Below, one piece after another: positions 51,348 through 60,238 of a stretch of 64,000 nt of DNA. The position numbers were made by a program, and so were the translations under genes. The notes beneath the pieces are model-generated. The model saw nothing but the letters and a program-made list of their open reading frames with translations. It was not told the DNA's origin and ran no database searches. Origin of the DNA: UBA2334 sp964396895 (GTDB lineage: Bacteria; Pseudomonadota; Gammaproteobacteria; Burkholderiales; Burkholderiaceae_C); NCBI GenBank assembly GCA_964396895.1, contig CAYNGJ010000003.1:234419-298418 (forward strand). Reading direction: 5' to 3'. Position 1 is the stretch's first letter; the number at the start of each line of letters is the position of its first letter.

Positions 51348-52277
51348 ATGCGCATCGATCAACTTCTGGTTCAACAAGGCTTGGCTGCGAGCCGCTCGCA
51401 GGCCCAACGCCTGATTGCGGCGGGGGTCAGCTGGCGGCTGAGTGAACCCGAGGGCAACCCCTGGCGCGCCGTGCGCAAAAGTGGTGACGATGTGCCCGAG
51501 GGGGCCGAGCTGCAGTTGGCCGATGACAGCGAGAGCCGCTACGTGTCGCGTGGCGGCCTGAAGCTGGAAGGTGCGCTTGCCGCTTGTGGGGTGACGGTGC
51601 AGGGCAAGCTGTGCCTGGACGTGGGGCAGAGCACCGGTGGCTTCACCGATTGCCTGCTGCACGCCGGTGCGGCGCATGTGGTGGGCGTGGACGTGGGCCA
51701 GCAGCAGCTGCACCCGCGCATACGTGCCCATGACCGCGTGAGCGCGCTGGAGCAACTCAATGCCCGTGACATGACGTTGGCGCAGTTGCAAGAAGCACTG
51801 GTCAACTTGTCATTTCAAGGTGTAGCAAACAATCCACACACAGCAAGCGCTGAGGGTGGTTTTTATGCTGAAGATTCCGATGATACAAAATCAGTAGCTA
51901 ACAACCCAACCAGCACAAGCGATGAGGGTGTATTTTCCTTGAAAGATGACGACCGGTTTGCGCTGGTGGTGGGTGACCTGTCCTTCATCAGCCTGACCCT
52001 GGTGCTGCCCGCGCTGGTGCCCTTGCTGGCGGCCGATGGCGACTTGCTCATGCTGGTCAAGCCGCAGTTTGAGTTGCAGCCGGTGGACATTGGCAAGGGC
52101 GGTTTGGTGCGCGACCCGGCCAGCGCCTACCCACGGGTGGAGCAGCGTTTGCGCGACACCTGTGCCGCACTGGGCTTGACCGTGCTGGCTTGGATGGACA
52201 GCTCCATTGCCGGGGGCGACGGCAACCGCGAATTCTTCATTCACGCCCGCCAAGGCCAGGCCACCCCGGTGGTGTGA
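51348..52277 (+). CDS. tlyA: TlyA-family RNA methyltransferase carrying two in-frame repeat insertions
   Basis: A 309-residue protein with an N-terminal S4 domain (MRIDQLLVQQGLAASRSQAQ) and an FtsJ-like methyltransferase domain (SRGGLKLEGAL, CLDVGQSTGGFTDCLLHAGA, VVGDLSFISLTLVLPAL, LVKPQFELQP). TlyA homologues methylate the 2'-hydroxyl of rRNA cytidines; some are misnamed hemolysins. Between about residues 155 and 200 there is an AT-rich insertion made of two related units (VANNPHTASAEGG and VANNPTSTSDEGV) before the conserved FALVVGDLSF. Without it the length would be near family size. The frame is maintained. Confidence 0.88.
   Translation: MRIDQLLVQQGLAASRSQAQRLIAAGVSWRLSEPEGNPWRAVRKSGDDVPEGAELQLADDSESRYVSRGGLKLEGALAACGVTVQGKLCLDVGQSTGGFTDCLLHAGAAHVVGVDVGQQQLHPRIRAHDRVSALEQLNARDMTLAQLQEALVNLSFQGVANNPHTASAEGGFYAEDSDDTKSVANNPTSTSDEGVFSLKDDDRFALVVGDLSFISLTLVLPALVPLLAADGDLLMLVKPQFELQPVDIGKGGLVRDPASAYPRVEQRLRDTCAALGLTVLAWMDSSIAGGDGNREFFIHARQGQATPVV
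51811..51945 (-). repeat. Two tandem copies of the dispersed repeat inserted in frame in tlyA
   Basis: Copy one (51811-51873) and copy two (51884-51945) share the pattern GTAGC-AACAA-CCCA...AGC-AAGCG-TGAGGGTG..TTTT...TGAA-GA. Read on the minus strand, they align with the intergenic repeats at 6982-7035 and 59105-59147 (CC-TC-AGCGCTT ... GCTA ... GAAA). Both copies are in the same orientation and keep the tlyA reading frame. Confidence 0.6.
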
Positions 52278-52345
52278 ACTGGGCTGGGCCAGGTGCAACA
52301 GCCCCTTCTTTTTACGATTCGACGGGTTACCCCAAAGGTTGGTCC

Positions 52346-53173
52346 ATGACACTGCCCATCAGTTTTGAATTTTTCCCGCCCAAAACCCCGGAAGGGGCTG
52401 ACAAGCTGCGCACCGTGCGCCAGGCGCTGTACGCCAAGGCGCCGGAGTTTTGCTCGGTCACCTTCGGTGCGGGCGGCTCCACCCAAGATGGCACCTTTGC
52501 CACCGTGGGCGAAATCTTGGCCGAAGGCCACCGCGCAGCCAGCCATTTTTCCTGCATAGGGGCCACCAAGGCCCGTGTGCGCGAGCAACTGGCCACCTTG
52601 CAAGCCATGGGGGTCAACCGCTTGGTGGCCCTGCGCGGCGACTTGCCCAGTGGCTACGGCATGGGCGGTGAGTTCAGCCATGCCAGTGATTTGGTGGCCT
52701 TTATACGCGCCGAGACGGGCGACCACTTCCACATCGAGGTGGCGGCCTACCCCGAGGTGCACCCCCAGGCCCGCAGCGCCGAGGCCGACCTCCAAGCCTA
52801 CGCCATCAAGGTCAAGGCCGGGGCCAGCAGCGCCATCACCCAGTATTTTTACAACAGCGACGCGTACTTCCGCTTTGTGGAAGACACGCACCGGCTGGGG
52901 GCCACTGTGCCCGTGGTGCCGGGCATCATGCCCATCACCAACTGCAGCCAGTTGCTGCGCTTTTCGGATGCCAGCGGCGCAGAAATTCCCCGTTGGATTC
53001 GCCTGCGCCTGCAAGGCTTTGGCGACGACACCGCCTCCATCAAGGCCTTTGGCCTGGAGGTGGTGACCGATTTGTGCGAACAGTTGCGCGCAGGTGGTGC
53101 GCCGGGCCTGCACTTTTACAGCATGAACCAGAGCGTGCCCACACTGGCCGTGCTGGCGCAGCTGGGGTTGTGA
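52346..53173 (+). CDS. metF: 5,10-methylenetetrahydrofolate reductase
   Basis: MetF makes 5-methyltetrahydrofolate, the methyl donor for methionine synthesis. The 275-residue TIM-barrel flavoprotein has ISFEFFPPKTPEGADKL (with the active-site Glu), FCSVTFGAGGSTQDGT, NRLVALRGDLPSG, AYPEVHPQA, and ITQYFYNSDAYFRF, which are the family's conserved loops in order. ATG 52346 matches other MetF N-termini; the longer frame overlaps tlyA. Position next to ahcY supports a shared role in methyl-group recycling. Confidence 0.96.
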   Translation: MTLPISFEFFPPKTPEGADKLRTVRQALYAKAPEFCSVTFGAGGSTQDGTFATVGEILAEGHRAASHFSCIGATKARVREQLATLQAMGVNRLVALRGDLPSGYGMGGEFSHASDLVAFIRAETGDHFHIEVAAYPEVHPQARSAEADLQAYAIKVKAGASSAITQYFYNSDAYFRFVEDTHRLGATVPVVPGIMPITNCSQLLRFSDASGAEIPRWIRLRLQGFGDDTASIKAFGLEVVTDLCEQLRAGGAPGLHFYSMNQSVPTLAVLAQLGL

Positions 53174-53216
53174 TGCCGCCGGCCGCGCCCCCGCGTCCTG
53201 GCACGCTCGGCTGAGC

Positions 53217-53972
53217 ATGCGCCTGCGGGCAGGTGCACACCGGTGGCGCGCCTTGCCTGGCGTGGCTGCGGTCTGGGCGCTGACACTGGCATTGACCCTG
53301 GTGGGGGGCGTCTCCGTGGCTCAAGCGTCCGATGGCCTCACGCTGGACCCCGACCTGGCGGTACCCGCCGATGCCACCGGGCTGCGCTTGCGCCCGCCGG
53401 TGTCGGATTGGCCTGTGCCAGGTGTGTCCGCCTCTGCCCGGCAGCCAACCGAGCCCGGGGCGGATTGGTTGTCTGGCATGGCCTCCATCTACAGCCAGCG
53501 CTTTCACGGGCGCGCCACCGCCAGCGGTGAGCCCTACCTTAACCATGGTTGGACGGCAGCCCACCGCGACCTGCCCCTGGGCACGCTGCTGAGCGTGCGC
53601 AACCCCGCCAACAACACCGAGGTGGTGGTGCGCGTGAATGACCGTGGTCCGTTTCACGCCAACCGCATGGTGGACCTGAGCATGGCTGCCGCCCAGTCCC
53701 TGGGCCTGCTCAGGCAAGGGGTGGCCATGGTGGTGATTCGTCCGCTGTCGGCCGATCAGGCCGATCGACGCGCTCTGGGGCCGCAGCCAGCGGGTGCGCA
53801 GCTGGTGGCGGCGGATGCCCTGTCCAGCCCGCCCGATGTCCGACCCGCCACGGCCCGTCAGCGCCCACGACGCGCCGTGGCCAGCCAACGGGTGGCGACC
53901 CCAACCCGCTCCACTGCGGCGCCCAAGCCGCGCAGCCAACCCAAGCGGGTCACCCGACCGCCCCGGCATTGA
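53217..53972 (+). CDS. RlpA-like septal/cell-wall lytic protein
   Basis: A 251-residue exported protein. A hydrophobic signal segment (LPGVAAVWALTLALTLVGG) ends at VAQASDG. The double-psi beta-barrel of RlpA spans about residues 85-175: GMASIYSQRFHGRATASGE, HRDLPLGTLLSVRNP, VRVNDRGPFHANRMVDLS, with the catalytic-type Asp. RlpA homologues cleave peptide-free glycan strands at the septum. No SPOR domain follows; instead there is a basic, Pro/Arg-rich tail. No Cys for a lipobox is seen. The gene has no obvious ribosome-binding site. Confidence 0.85.
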   Translation: MRLRAGAHRWRALPGVAAVWALTLALTLVGGVSVAQASDGLTLDPDLAVPADATGLRLRPPVSDWPVPGVSASARQPTEPGADWLSGMASIYSQRFHGRATASGEPYLNHGWTAAHRDLPLGTLLSVRNPANNTEVVVRVNDRGPFHANRMVDLSMAAAQSLGLLRQGVAMVVIRPLSADQADRRALGPQPAGAQLVAADALSSPPDVRPATARQRPRRAVASQRVATPTRSTAAPKPRSQPKRVTRPPRH

Positions 53973-54209
53973 CCTGGGGCTGGGCACAGAGCCGTGTGGC
54001 CAGTTTGCCCACATCGGTACGGGTTATCCCTGGCAACTGGGGTCAAACCTGTGAATAACTCCGGGACAGTGCGTGGAGCAAGCGCCACAGTCCGCACCGG
54101 GCCTGGGTTGCCAACGCGGTGCCTAAAAAACGGGCAAACGGGTGGCTGGCTACACTGGACAGTTGTCGATGCGTTGCACCGAAGCCCCCCAAACCACCGG
54201 AGACAAACC

Positions 54210-55493
54210 ATGAAGCTCGAAACCGTTGCCGTCCATGGCGGCTACACGCCCGACCCCACCACCAAGTCCGCCGCCGTGCCGCTGTACCAGACGGTGGCCT
54301 ATGCGTTTGACAATGCGCAGCACGGTGCCGACCTGTTCGACCTGAAGGTGGCGGGCAACATCTACAGCCGCATCATGAACCCCACCAATGATGTGCTGGA
54401 AAAGCGCGTCGCTGAGCTGGAGGGTGGCATCGCCGCGCTGGCCATGGCCTCGGGCATGGCGGCCATCACGGCGGCCATTCAGACCATTGCCGAAACGGGC
54501 GACAACATCGTCTCGGCCAGCACGCTGTACGGTGGCACCTACAACCTGTTTGCCCACACCTTCCCGCAGCAGGGCATTGAGGTGCGCTTTGCCGACCCGC
54601 GCGACCCCGCCAGCTTCGCCGCGCTCATGGACGATCGCACCAAGGCCGTGTTTTGCGAGTCGGTGGGCAACCCGCTGGGCAACGTGACCGACATTGGCGC
54701 GCTGGCCGCCGTGGCCCATGCGCACGGTGTGCCGCTGATCGTGGACAACACCGTGCCCAGCCCCTACCTGTGCCGCCCCATAGCCCACGGGGCCGACATC
54801 GTGGTGCATGCGTTGACCAAGTACATGAACGGTCACGGCAACAGCATTGGCGGCATCATTGTCGATAGCGGCAAGTTCCCGTGGGCCGAGCACAAAGCCC
54901 GCTTCAAGCGCCTGAACGAGCCCGATGTCAGCTACCACGGCGTGGTGTACACAGAGGCCTTGGGTGCTGCCGCCTACATCGGCCGTGCCCGCGTGGTGCC
55001 GCTGCGCAACATGGGTGCGGCCCTGTCGCCATTCAACGCCTGGCTGACGCTGATGGGCATTGAAACCCTGCCGCTGCGCATGGACCGCATTTGCGCCAAC
55101 ACCCTGGCCCTGGCCCAGCGCCTGCAAGGCCATGACAAGGTGGAATGGGTGCGCTACGCCGGTCTGCCCGACCACCCCGATCACGCCGTGGCCCAGCGCC
55201 AAATGGGTGGACGTGCATCCGGCATTCTGTCGTTCGGCCTCAAAACCACCGACGCCGACCCCCGTGCCGCCGGTGCCCGCTTCCTGGATGCGTTGCAACT
55301 GTTCACCCGCCTGGTGAACATTGGCGATGCCAAATCACTGGCCACCCACCCCGCGTCCACCACCCACCGCCAGCTCAACCCGGCTGAATTGGCCAAGGCC
55401 GGGGTGAGCGAAAACATGGTGCGCCTGTCGGTGGGCATTGAGCACATCGACGACCTGATGGTTGATTTGGAACAGGCGCTGGCCGCCGTTTAA
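54210..55493 (+). CDS. metY: O-acetylhomoserine sulfhydrylase (MetY-type, PLP)
   Basis: A 427-residue cystathionine gamma-synthase-family enzyme that makes homocysteine from O-acetylhomoserine and sulfide. It has TVAVHGGYTPDPTTKSAAVPLYQT at the N-terminus (shown here in part as AVHGGYTPDPTTKSAAVPL), YSRIMNPTNDVLEKRVAELEG, VDNTVPSPYLCRP, and the PLP lysine in VVHALTKYMNGHGNSIGG. The C-terminus has THPASTTHRQLNP. ATG 54210 follows GGAGAC; the frame is open upstream to 53994 without similarity. The 237 bp before it show no recognisable riboswitch. Confidence 0.94.
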   Translation: MKLETVAVHGGYTPDPTTKSAAVPLYQTVAYAFDNAQHGADLFDLKVAGNIYSRIMNPTNDVLEKRVAELEGGIAALAMASGMAAITAAIQTIAETGDNIVSASTLYGGTYNLFAHTFPQQGIEVRFADPRDPASFAALMDDRTKAVFCESVGNPLGNVTDIGALAAVAHAHGVPLIVDNTVPSPYLCRPIAHGADIVVHALTKYMNGHGNSIGGIIVDSGKFPWAEHKARFKRLNEPDVSYHGVVYTEALGAAAYIGRARVVPLRNMGAALSPFNAWLTLMGIETLPLRMDRICANTLALAQRLQGHDKVEWVRYAGLPDHPDHAVAQRQMGGRASGILSFGLKTTDADPRAAGARFLDALQLFTRLVNIGDAKSLATHPASTTHRQLNPAELAKAGVSENMVRLSVGIEHIDDLMVDLEQALAAV

Positions 55494-55618
55494 AGCCACC
55501 GTACCCAGGGGCTTGCCCCGGTGGCTGTCGCGCCAGCGCGCTTGGCACGCGTGCGCGACAGCGTTGTGTGGCAAGGGCGGTCAATATCCGCCCTTGTTCG
55601 TTGTTGGAGCCCGCCCCC

Positions 55619-56833
55619 ATGCCCCCGTTGTTTGATCCTTTGCAAGCCGGTGCCCTGCACCTGAAAAACCGCATCGCCATGGCCCCGCTCACGCGCAACC
55701 GTGCGCCGGGCGCGGTGCCTCAGGCCATCACCGCCACCTACTACGCCCAGCGTGCCAGCGCGGGCCTGCTCATCACCGAGGCCACGGCCATCAGCCACCA
55801 GGCGCAAGGCTATGCCGATGTGCCTGGCTTGTATGCGCCTGAGCAGGTCGAGGGTTGGCGGCGCGTCACCGCTGCCGTACACGCGGCGGGTGGCTGCATC
55901 GTCACCCAGCTGTGGCATGTGGGCCGGGTGTCGCACACCTCGTTGCAGCCGGGTGGCGGTGCGCCGGTAGCTCCATCGGCCGTTGCCGCCAAAACCAAGA
56001 CCGTGCTGCTGGACAACGGCGTGCCCCGCTTTGAAGACACCTCGCTGCCCCGAGCGCTGGCGCTGGACGAGTTGCCCGGCATCGTCGCCGACTACCGCCG
56101 TGCCGCCCGCGCCGCGATGGATGCGGGCTTTGACGGGGTGGAAATCCACGCCGCCAATGGCTATCTGCTGGAGCAGTTTTTAAAGACCGGAGCCAACCAG
56201 CGCACCGATGCCTACGGTGGCAGCGTGGCCAACCGCGCCCGCCTGCTGCTGGAAGTGGCGCAGGCCGTGACCGATGAAATTGGCGGTGCGCGCACCGGCA
56301 TTCGCCTGTCACCCGTGACGCCCGCCAACGACATCGTTGATGCCGATCCGCAGCCCCTGTTCGACCACGTGCTGCGCCACTTGGCCCCGCTGGGCTTGGC
56401 CTACGTGCACGTCATAGAGGGTTCCACCGGCGGCCCCCGCGACCTGCCCGAGCGCCCGTTTGACTACGCCGCCGCCCGCGCCGCCTACCGCGCCGCAGGC
56501 GGGCAAGGCGCGTGGATGGTGAACAACGGCTACAGCCGCGAGCTGGCCGATGCCGCGCTGGCCCACGGTGCTGACTTGGTGGCCTTTGGCCGCCCCTTCA
56601 TCGCCAACCCAGACCTCGTGGCGCGCTTGCAACAAGGCGGGCCGTTCAACGAAGGCGACCGGCGCACCTGGTACGGCGGTGGCGAGGCGGGCTACACCAA
56701 CTACCCCGTGCTCACGCCTGAGCAGGTGAGGGCCACCGCTGCGGGCGCTGTTTCCCAGGCCGCACTGGCTGAGGGCGCTGGCCCTGGCGCTTCCCCTGCC
56801 GTGGGGCCAGTGGTGGCTGGAGAACCAATATGA
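55619..56833 (+). CDS. Old yellow enzyme family alkene reductase (FMN)
   Basis: A 404-residue flavin oxidoreductase. Segments in order are RIAMAPLTRNRAPGAVP, LLITEATAISHQAQGY, QLWHVGRVSHTSLQP, GFDGVEIHAANGYLLEQFL, TDAYGGSVANRARLLLEV, and VAFGRPFIANPDLVARLQ, matching the NemA/OYE branch that reduces activated alkenes, nitro compounds or N-ethylmaleimide with NADPH. TTGGAG lies before ATG 55619. The last ~30 residues are an Ala/Gly-rich extension. It overlaps the Nudix gene by four bases, so the two are likely cotranscribed. Confidence 0.92.
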   Translation: MPPLFDPLQAGALHLKNRIAMAPLTRNRAPGAVPQAITATYYAQRASAGLLITEATAISHQAQGYADVPGLYAPEQVEGWRRVTAAVHAAGGCIVTQLWHVGRVSHTSLQPGGGAPVAPSAVAAKTKTVLLDNGVPRFEDTSLPRALALDELPGIVADYRRAARAAMDAGFDGVEIHAANGYLLEQFLKTGANQRTDAYGGSVANRARLLLEVAQAVTDEIGGARTGIRLSPVTPANDIVDADPQPLFDHVLRHLAPLGLAYVHVIEGSTGGPRDLPERPFDYAAARAAYRAAGGQGAWMVNNGYSRELADAALAHGADLVAFGRPFIANPDLVARLQQGGPFNEGDRRTWYGGGEAGYTNYPVLTPEQVRATAAGAVSQAALAEGAGPGASPAVGPVVAGEPI

Positions 56834-57681
56834 GCGCTTCTGAATCCTCGCCTGCGGATGGTGCCGTGGCCGAGCACATCGCGCGTGGTGAGGGCATGGA
56901 AATCACCTCGCACATCGTCACTACCCCGCCGCGCGATGCCGCCACGGTGGTGTTGCTGCGCGATGGTGCCCAGGGCTTGGAGGTTTTTTTGATGAAACGC
57001 GCCGCCCAGTCAGATGTGCTGGGTGGGGCCTACGTGTTCCCCGGTGGCAAGGTGGACGGGGCCGATGCCATTGCGGCCCAAGCCTTGCTGAGCGACGCGG
57101 CCCACCACGCCCTGGTGCCTCGCCTGGGCGAGCCCGACCTGGCGGCTGACGTGGCCGCCGCCTTTTACGTGGCCGCTGTGCGCGAGGCCTTTGAGGAGTG
57201 CGGCGTGCAGCTGGCCGCCGCTGACCTGTTCCCGTGGGTCCGCTGGATCACGCCACGCCAGGCCTCGCTGATGAACAAGCGGTTTGACACCCGCTTCTTT
57301 TTGGCCGTCATGCCTGCCGATCAGGCCGCTGTGCACGACAACCACGAAACCACCGCCAGCGCCTGGATGACACCGCGCGAGGCCCTCACCCGCTACTGGG
57401 CGCGGGAGTTCGACATGGCCCCGCCACAAATCATGAGCCTGGTACACCTGGGCGGCCACGCCACCGCCGCCAGTGTGCTGGCCGAGGCGCAGACTCGATT
57501 GCCCCCCACCATAGAGCCGGCACCGTTTGACCACGAGGGCATGCGCGTCATTTGCTACCCCGGCGACGAGCGCCACCCGCTGGCCACACCCGCGGTGCCC
57601 GGCCCCACCCGCCTGATGTTCCGCAACCGCCGCTTCGAGCCCTCATCGGGCACGCTGGAGGAGTTGCTGGCGGGGTGGTGA
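56830..57681 (+). CDS. Nudix hydrolase with split Nudix box (NUDT19-like)
   Basis: A 283-residue protein. YVFPGGKVDG supplies the first half of the Nudix box and AAVREAFEECGVQLA supplies REXXEEXG, with about 40 residues between them, the insertion typical of the NUDT19/NUDT7-like family that can hydrolyse acyl-CoA or nucleotide diphosphates. TASAWMTPREAL and RLMFRNRRFEPS follow. ATGA overlap with the reductase gene. Substrate not determinable. Confidence 0.85.
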   Translation: MSASESSPADGAVAEHIARGEGMEITSHIVTTPPRDAATVVLLRDGAQGLEVFLMKRAAQSDVLGGAYVFPGGKVDGADAIAAQALLSDAAHHALVPRLGEPDLAADVAAAFYVAAVREAFEECGVQLAAADLFPWVRWITPRQASLMNKRFDTRFFLAVMPADQAAVHDNHETTASAWMTPREALTRYWAREFDMAPPQIMSLVHLGGHATAASVLAEAQTRLPPTIEPAPFDHEGMRVICYPGDERHPLATPAVPGPTRLMFRNRRFEPSSGTLEELLAGW

Positions 57682-57712
57682 CGGCTTGGCCGTGGCAGGA
57701 CGCCAGGGCCGG

Positions 57713-59110
57713 TCAAGTCGCTCCAGCCGTCCGGTGCGTCAGCACCCACCAGCGCCGCGTCAGCAGCACCGCCGCTGCGCTCAGACCCGTCAGCAGGCCC
57801 AGCCACACCCCCGTGCCGTCCCAGCCCAGGCCAAAGGCAAACCAGGCGCTCAGCGGAACACCAAAACCCCAGTAGCCCAGCGCCGCCATGAGCATGGGCA
57901 CCCGCGTGTCGTGCAGCCCCCGCAACATGCCCGCCGCCACCGCCTGTGCGCCATCCACCACCTGGAACAGCGCGGCCAGTGCCAAAAAATGCACGGTCAG
58001 CGCCACCACAGGCGCGTTGTCGGGCAGCGTCACGTCCATGAAGGCCTGCACCAAGAGCAGGGGCACGGCCAGCATCACCACCGCCATGCTGGCCATGAAG
58101 CCCACCCCCAAGACAAACGCCGACCAGCCGGCCCGTCGCACGTCCTGGGTTCGCCCGGCGGCCTCGGCCATGGCCACGCGGATGGTGGCCACCTGGCCAA
58201 AACTCAATGGCACCATGAAGCTCAGCGAGGCGATTTGCACCGCAATCGCGTGCGCCGCCAGCTCCAGGGCGCCCAGTCGGCCCATCATCATCACGGCGGC
58301 GTAAAAAATGCTGATTTCAAACGAAAAGGTCAACGCAATGGGCAGGCCCAGCTTCGCCATGGGTTTCAGGCGGGTCCATTCCAGTTGACCTTGGGCGCGC
58401 AGCAGCCGGTAGGCTTGCAGCCGGGGGTGCCGCCACACCACCAGTGCCAGGCCGCCCAGCATGAAGCCGCTGGACAAGGTGCTGGCCAGGCCCGCCCCCG
58501 GCAGACCCAGGGCGGGCAGGCCCAGCTCGCCAAACATCAAGGCCCAGGCCAGCAGCAGGTTCACACCAATGGCCAGCACCGCCACCAGCAAGGTCCAGCG
58601 CTGCAGGCCCACGGTGGCCAACAGCGACCGCAGCACCAGGTAGCCCAAGTAGGGCAGCAGCCCCCATTGCAGGGTGCGCATGAAGCTGGCGGCGTGGGCC
58701 GACGCCTCGGGGGACTGGCCCATGGCCAGCAGCACCGCCTCGGTGTGCCACAGCACCAGCCAGGCGGGCACGCAGGCGATGAGGGCCAACCACAGCCCAT
58801 GGTGGATGATGAGGCGCACCTCGCGCAGCGGTCGCTTGCGCCGCCCCAGCGCCGAGGAAACCATGGGCAAGGTGGCCGACACCAAGCCCATGCAGAAGAT
58901 CATCAATCCTTGGTAGAGCGCGGCGGCCAGCGCCCCAGCGGCCAGGGCATCGGGGCCCAGACGCCCCATCAGCATCACGTCGGTGGCGGTCAGCGCCGCC
59001 TGCGCCAGGTTGGCCAGCACCATGGGCCAGCCCAGCACCAGCGAGGCGCGAAGCTCTGTTCCCCAGCTCGGCGGCAGTGGGGAATGAGAATTCTCAATGA
59101 AATTGGCCAT
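57713..59110 (-). CDS. MATE-family multidrug exporter
   Basis: A 465-residue integral membrane protein with about twelve hydrophobic helices and the MATE N-terminal text LGWPMVLANLAQAALTATDVMLMGRLG. LGRRKRPLREVRLIIHHG and the internal repeat ALTFSFEISIFYAAVMMMGRLG are typical of NorM/DinF-type Na+ or H+ antiporters exporting cationic drugs. It converges on the Nudix gene with 31 bp between, and its start codon abuts a dispersed repeat copy. Confidence 0.93.
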   Translation of the reverse strand: MANFIENSHSPLPPSWGTELRASLVLGWPMVLANLAQAALTATDVMLMGRLGPDALAAGALAAALYQGLMIFCMGLVSATLPMVSSALGRRKRPLREVRLIIHHGLWLALIACVPAWLVLWHTEAVLLAMGQSPEASAHAASFMRTLQWGLLPYLGYLVLRSLLATVGLQRWTLLVAVLAIGVNLLLAWALMFGELGLPALGLPGAGLASTLSSGFMLGGLALVVWRHPRLQAYRLLRAQGQLEWTRLKPMAKLGLPIALTFSFEISIFYAAVMMMGRLGALELAAHAIAVQIASLSFMVPLSFGQVATIRVAMAEAAGRTQDVRRAGWSAFVLGVGFMASMAVVMLAVPLLLVQAFMDVTLPDNAPVVALTVHFLALAALFQVVDGAQAVAAGMLRGLHDTRVPMLMAALGYWGFGVPLSAWFAFGLGWDGTGVWLGLLTGLSAAAVLLTRRWWVLTHRTAGAT

Positions 59111-59147
59111 CAGCGCTTGATGTGTAAGCGCCGACAGCTATGAAAAC
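59105..59147. repeat. Dispersed AGCGCTT-type repeat between the MATE gene and rlmJ
   Basis: CCATCAGCGCTTGATGTGTAAGCGC then AGCTATGAAAAC. The GCGCTT/AAGCGC arms form a short hairpin. The element touches the MATE start codon (complement of CAT at 59108-59110) and occupies most of the 57-bp intergenic space. It is the clearest copy of the family in the window. Confidence 0.55.
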
Positions 59148-59167
59148 AGTGGGCGCTGGGTGGGACC

Positions 59168-60085
59168 TCAGCGGCCTTGTTCCAACACAAAGCCAGCGTG
59201 CTCATCCTGTGCCATGGCCTTGGCCAGGTGGGGGAGGGATTCTTTCAGCGCCGGTGCCAACACAAACGGTGGGTTGACCACAAACACGCCACTGCCCGAC
59301 AGACCCACGGGCACCCCGCGTGCGTTGCTTTGGCCTGATTTGGTGCTCAGGCTGGCGTACAGCCAGGGTTTGCCGGCGCGGGCAGCGGCGTTTTTGAGCT
59401 TGCGGGGCAGGTCGTGGGCTTCCGGGCGCGCCACGATGGGGTGCCAAATCAGCACGCTGCCGGTCGCGAAGCGGGTGAGCGCCTCGGTCAGTAGGTCCAC
59501 CACTTTGCCGTAATCACTCTTGATTTCGTAGCTGGGGTCGCACACCAGCAAACCACGGCGTGAGGGTGGTGGCAGCAGCGCACGTACGCCTGCAAAACCG
59601 TCGGCCACCCGCAAGGTCATGATGCGGCGACTGTCCCTCTGGGCCACCAGCCCCCGCAGCAGCCGCTGGTCGGTCGGGTGCACTTCAAACACATGGGCGC
59701 GGTCCTGTTCGCGCAGCAACCGTTCGGTGATCAGCGGAGAACCAGGGTAGTTGCGCAGCTTCACCGGGCCCGTGGCCGCGCCGCCTTTGGGCGCGGGGTT
59801 GAAGCCTCGCAGCACGGCCAGGTAGTCGTCCACCAGACTGCCCATGCCGCTGGCCGCACTGGGCAGGTGGCCATCTTTGAGCAGGCTGAAAACGCCGGCG
59901 GCGGCCTCGCCGCTGGTGCGCGCTTGGTCGCCGTCCAGGCGGTACAGCCCGGCGCCCGCGTGCGTGTCGATCACCGACAAAGCGGTGTCTTTTTGGGTCA
60001 TGTAGCGAAGCATGGCCACCAGAATGCTGTGCTTGAGCACATCGGCGTGGTTGCCCGCGTGAAAGGCGTGTCGGTAACTGAACAT
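59168..60085 (-). CDS. rlmJ: 23S rRNA A2030 N6-methyltransferase RlmJ
   Basis: A 305-residue protein opening with MFSYRHAFHAGNHADVLKH, the unmistakable RlmJ signature, then IDTHAGAGLYRL (SAM site region), YPGSPLITERLLREQD and HVFEVHP. The catalytic motif reads LLVCDPSYEIKSDY, so the usual DPPY of N6-adenine methyltransferases is DPSY here; whether that is common in beta-proteobacteria I cannot check. The enzyme modifies one adenine in 23S rRNA during ribosome assembly. Confidence 0.94.
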   Translation of the reverse strand: MFSYRHAFHAGNHADVLKHSILVAMLRYMTQKDTALSVIDTHAGAGLYRLDGDQARTSGEAAAGVFSLLKDGHLPSAASGMGSLVDDYLAVLRGFNPAPKGGAATGPVKLRNYPGSPLITERLLREQDRAHVFEVHPTDQRLLRGLVAQRDSRRIMTLRVADGFAGVRALLPPPSRRGLLVCDPSYEIKSDYGKVVDLLTEALTRFATGSVLIWHPIVARPEAHDLPRKLKNAAARAGKPWLYASLSTKSGQSNARGVPVGLSGSGVFVVNPPFVLAPALKESLPHLAKAMAQDEHAGFVLEQGR

Positions 60086-60238
60086 GCAGGGATGGTACCC
60101 GTCCCGCCGTCATTGGGTGGGAGTTGATGCACATCAAAGCCACTGGTCGGTTGCGGCGCTAGAGTCTGCCCCCTCTCGGGGGAGAAAAACACGCTGCAGG
60201 CTCGGTAAAGCCAATGCGGCTTTCGGGCGTGGAGCGGA

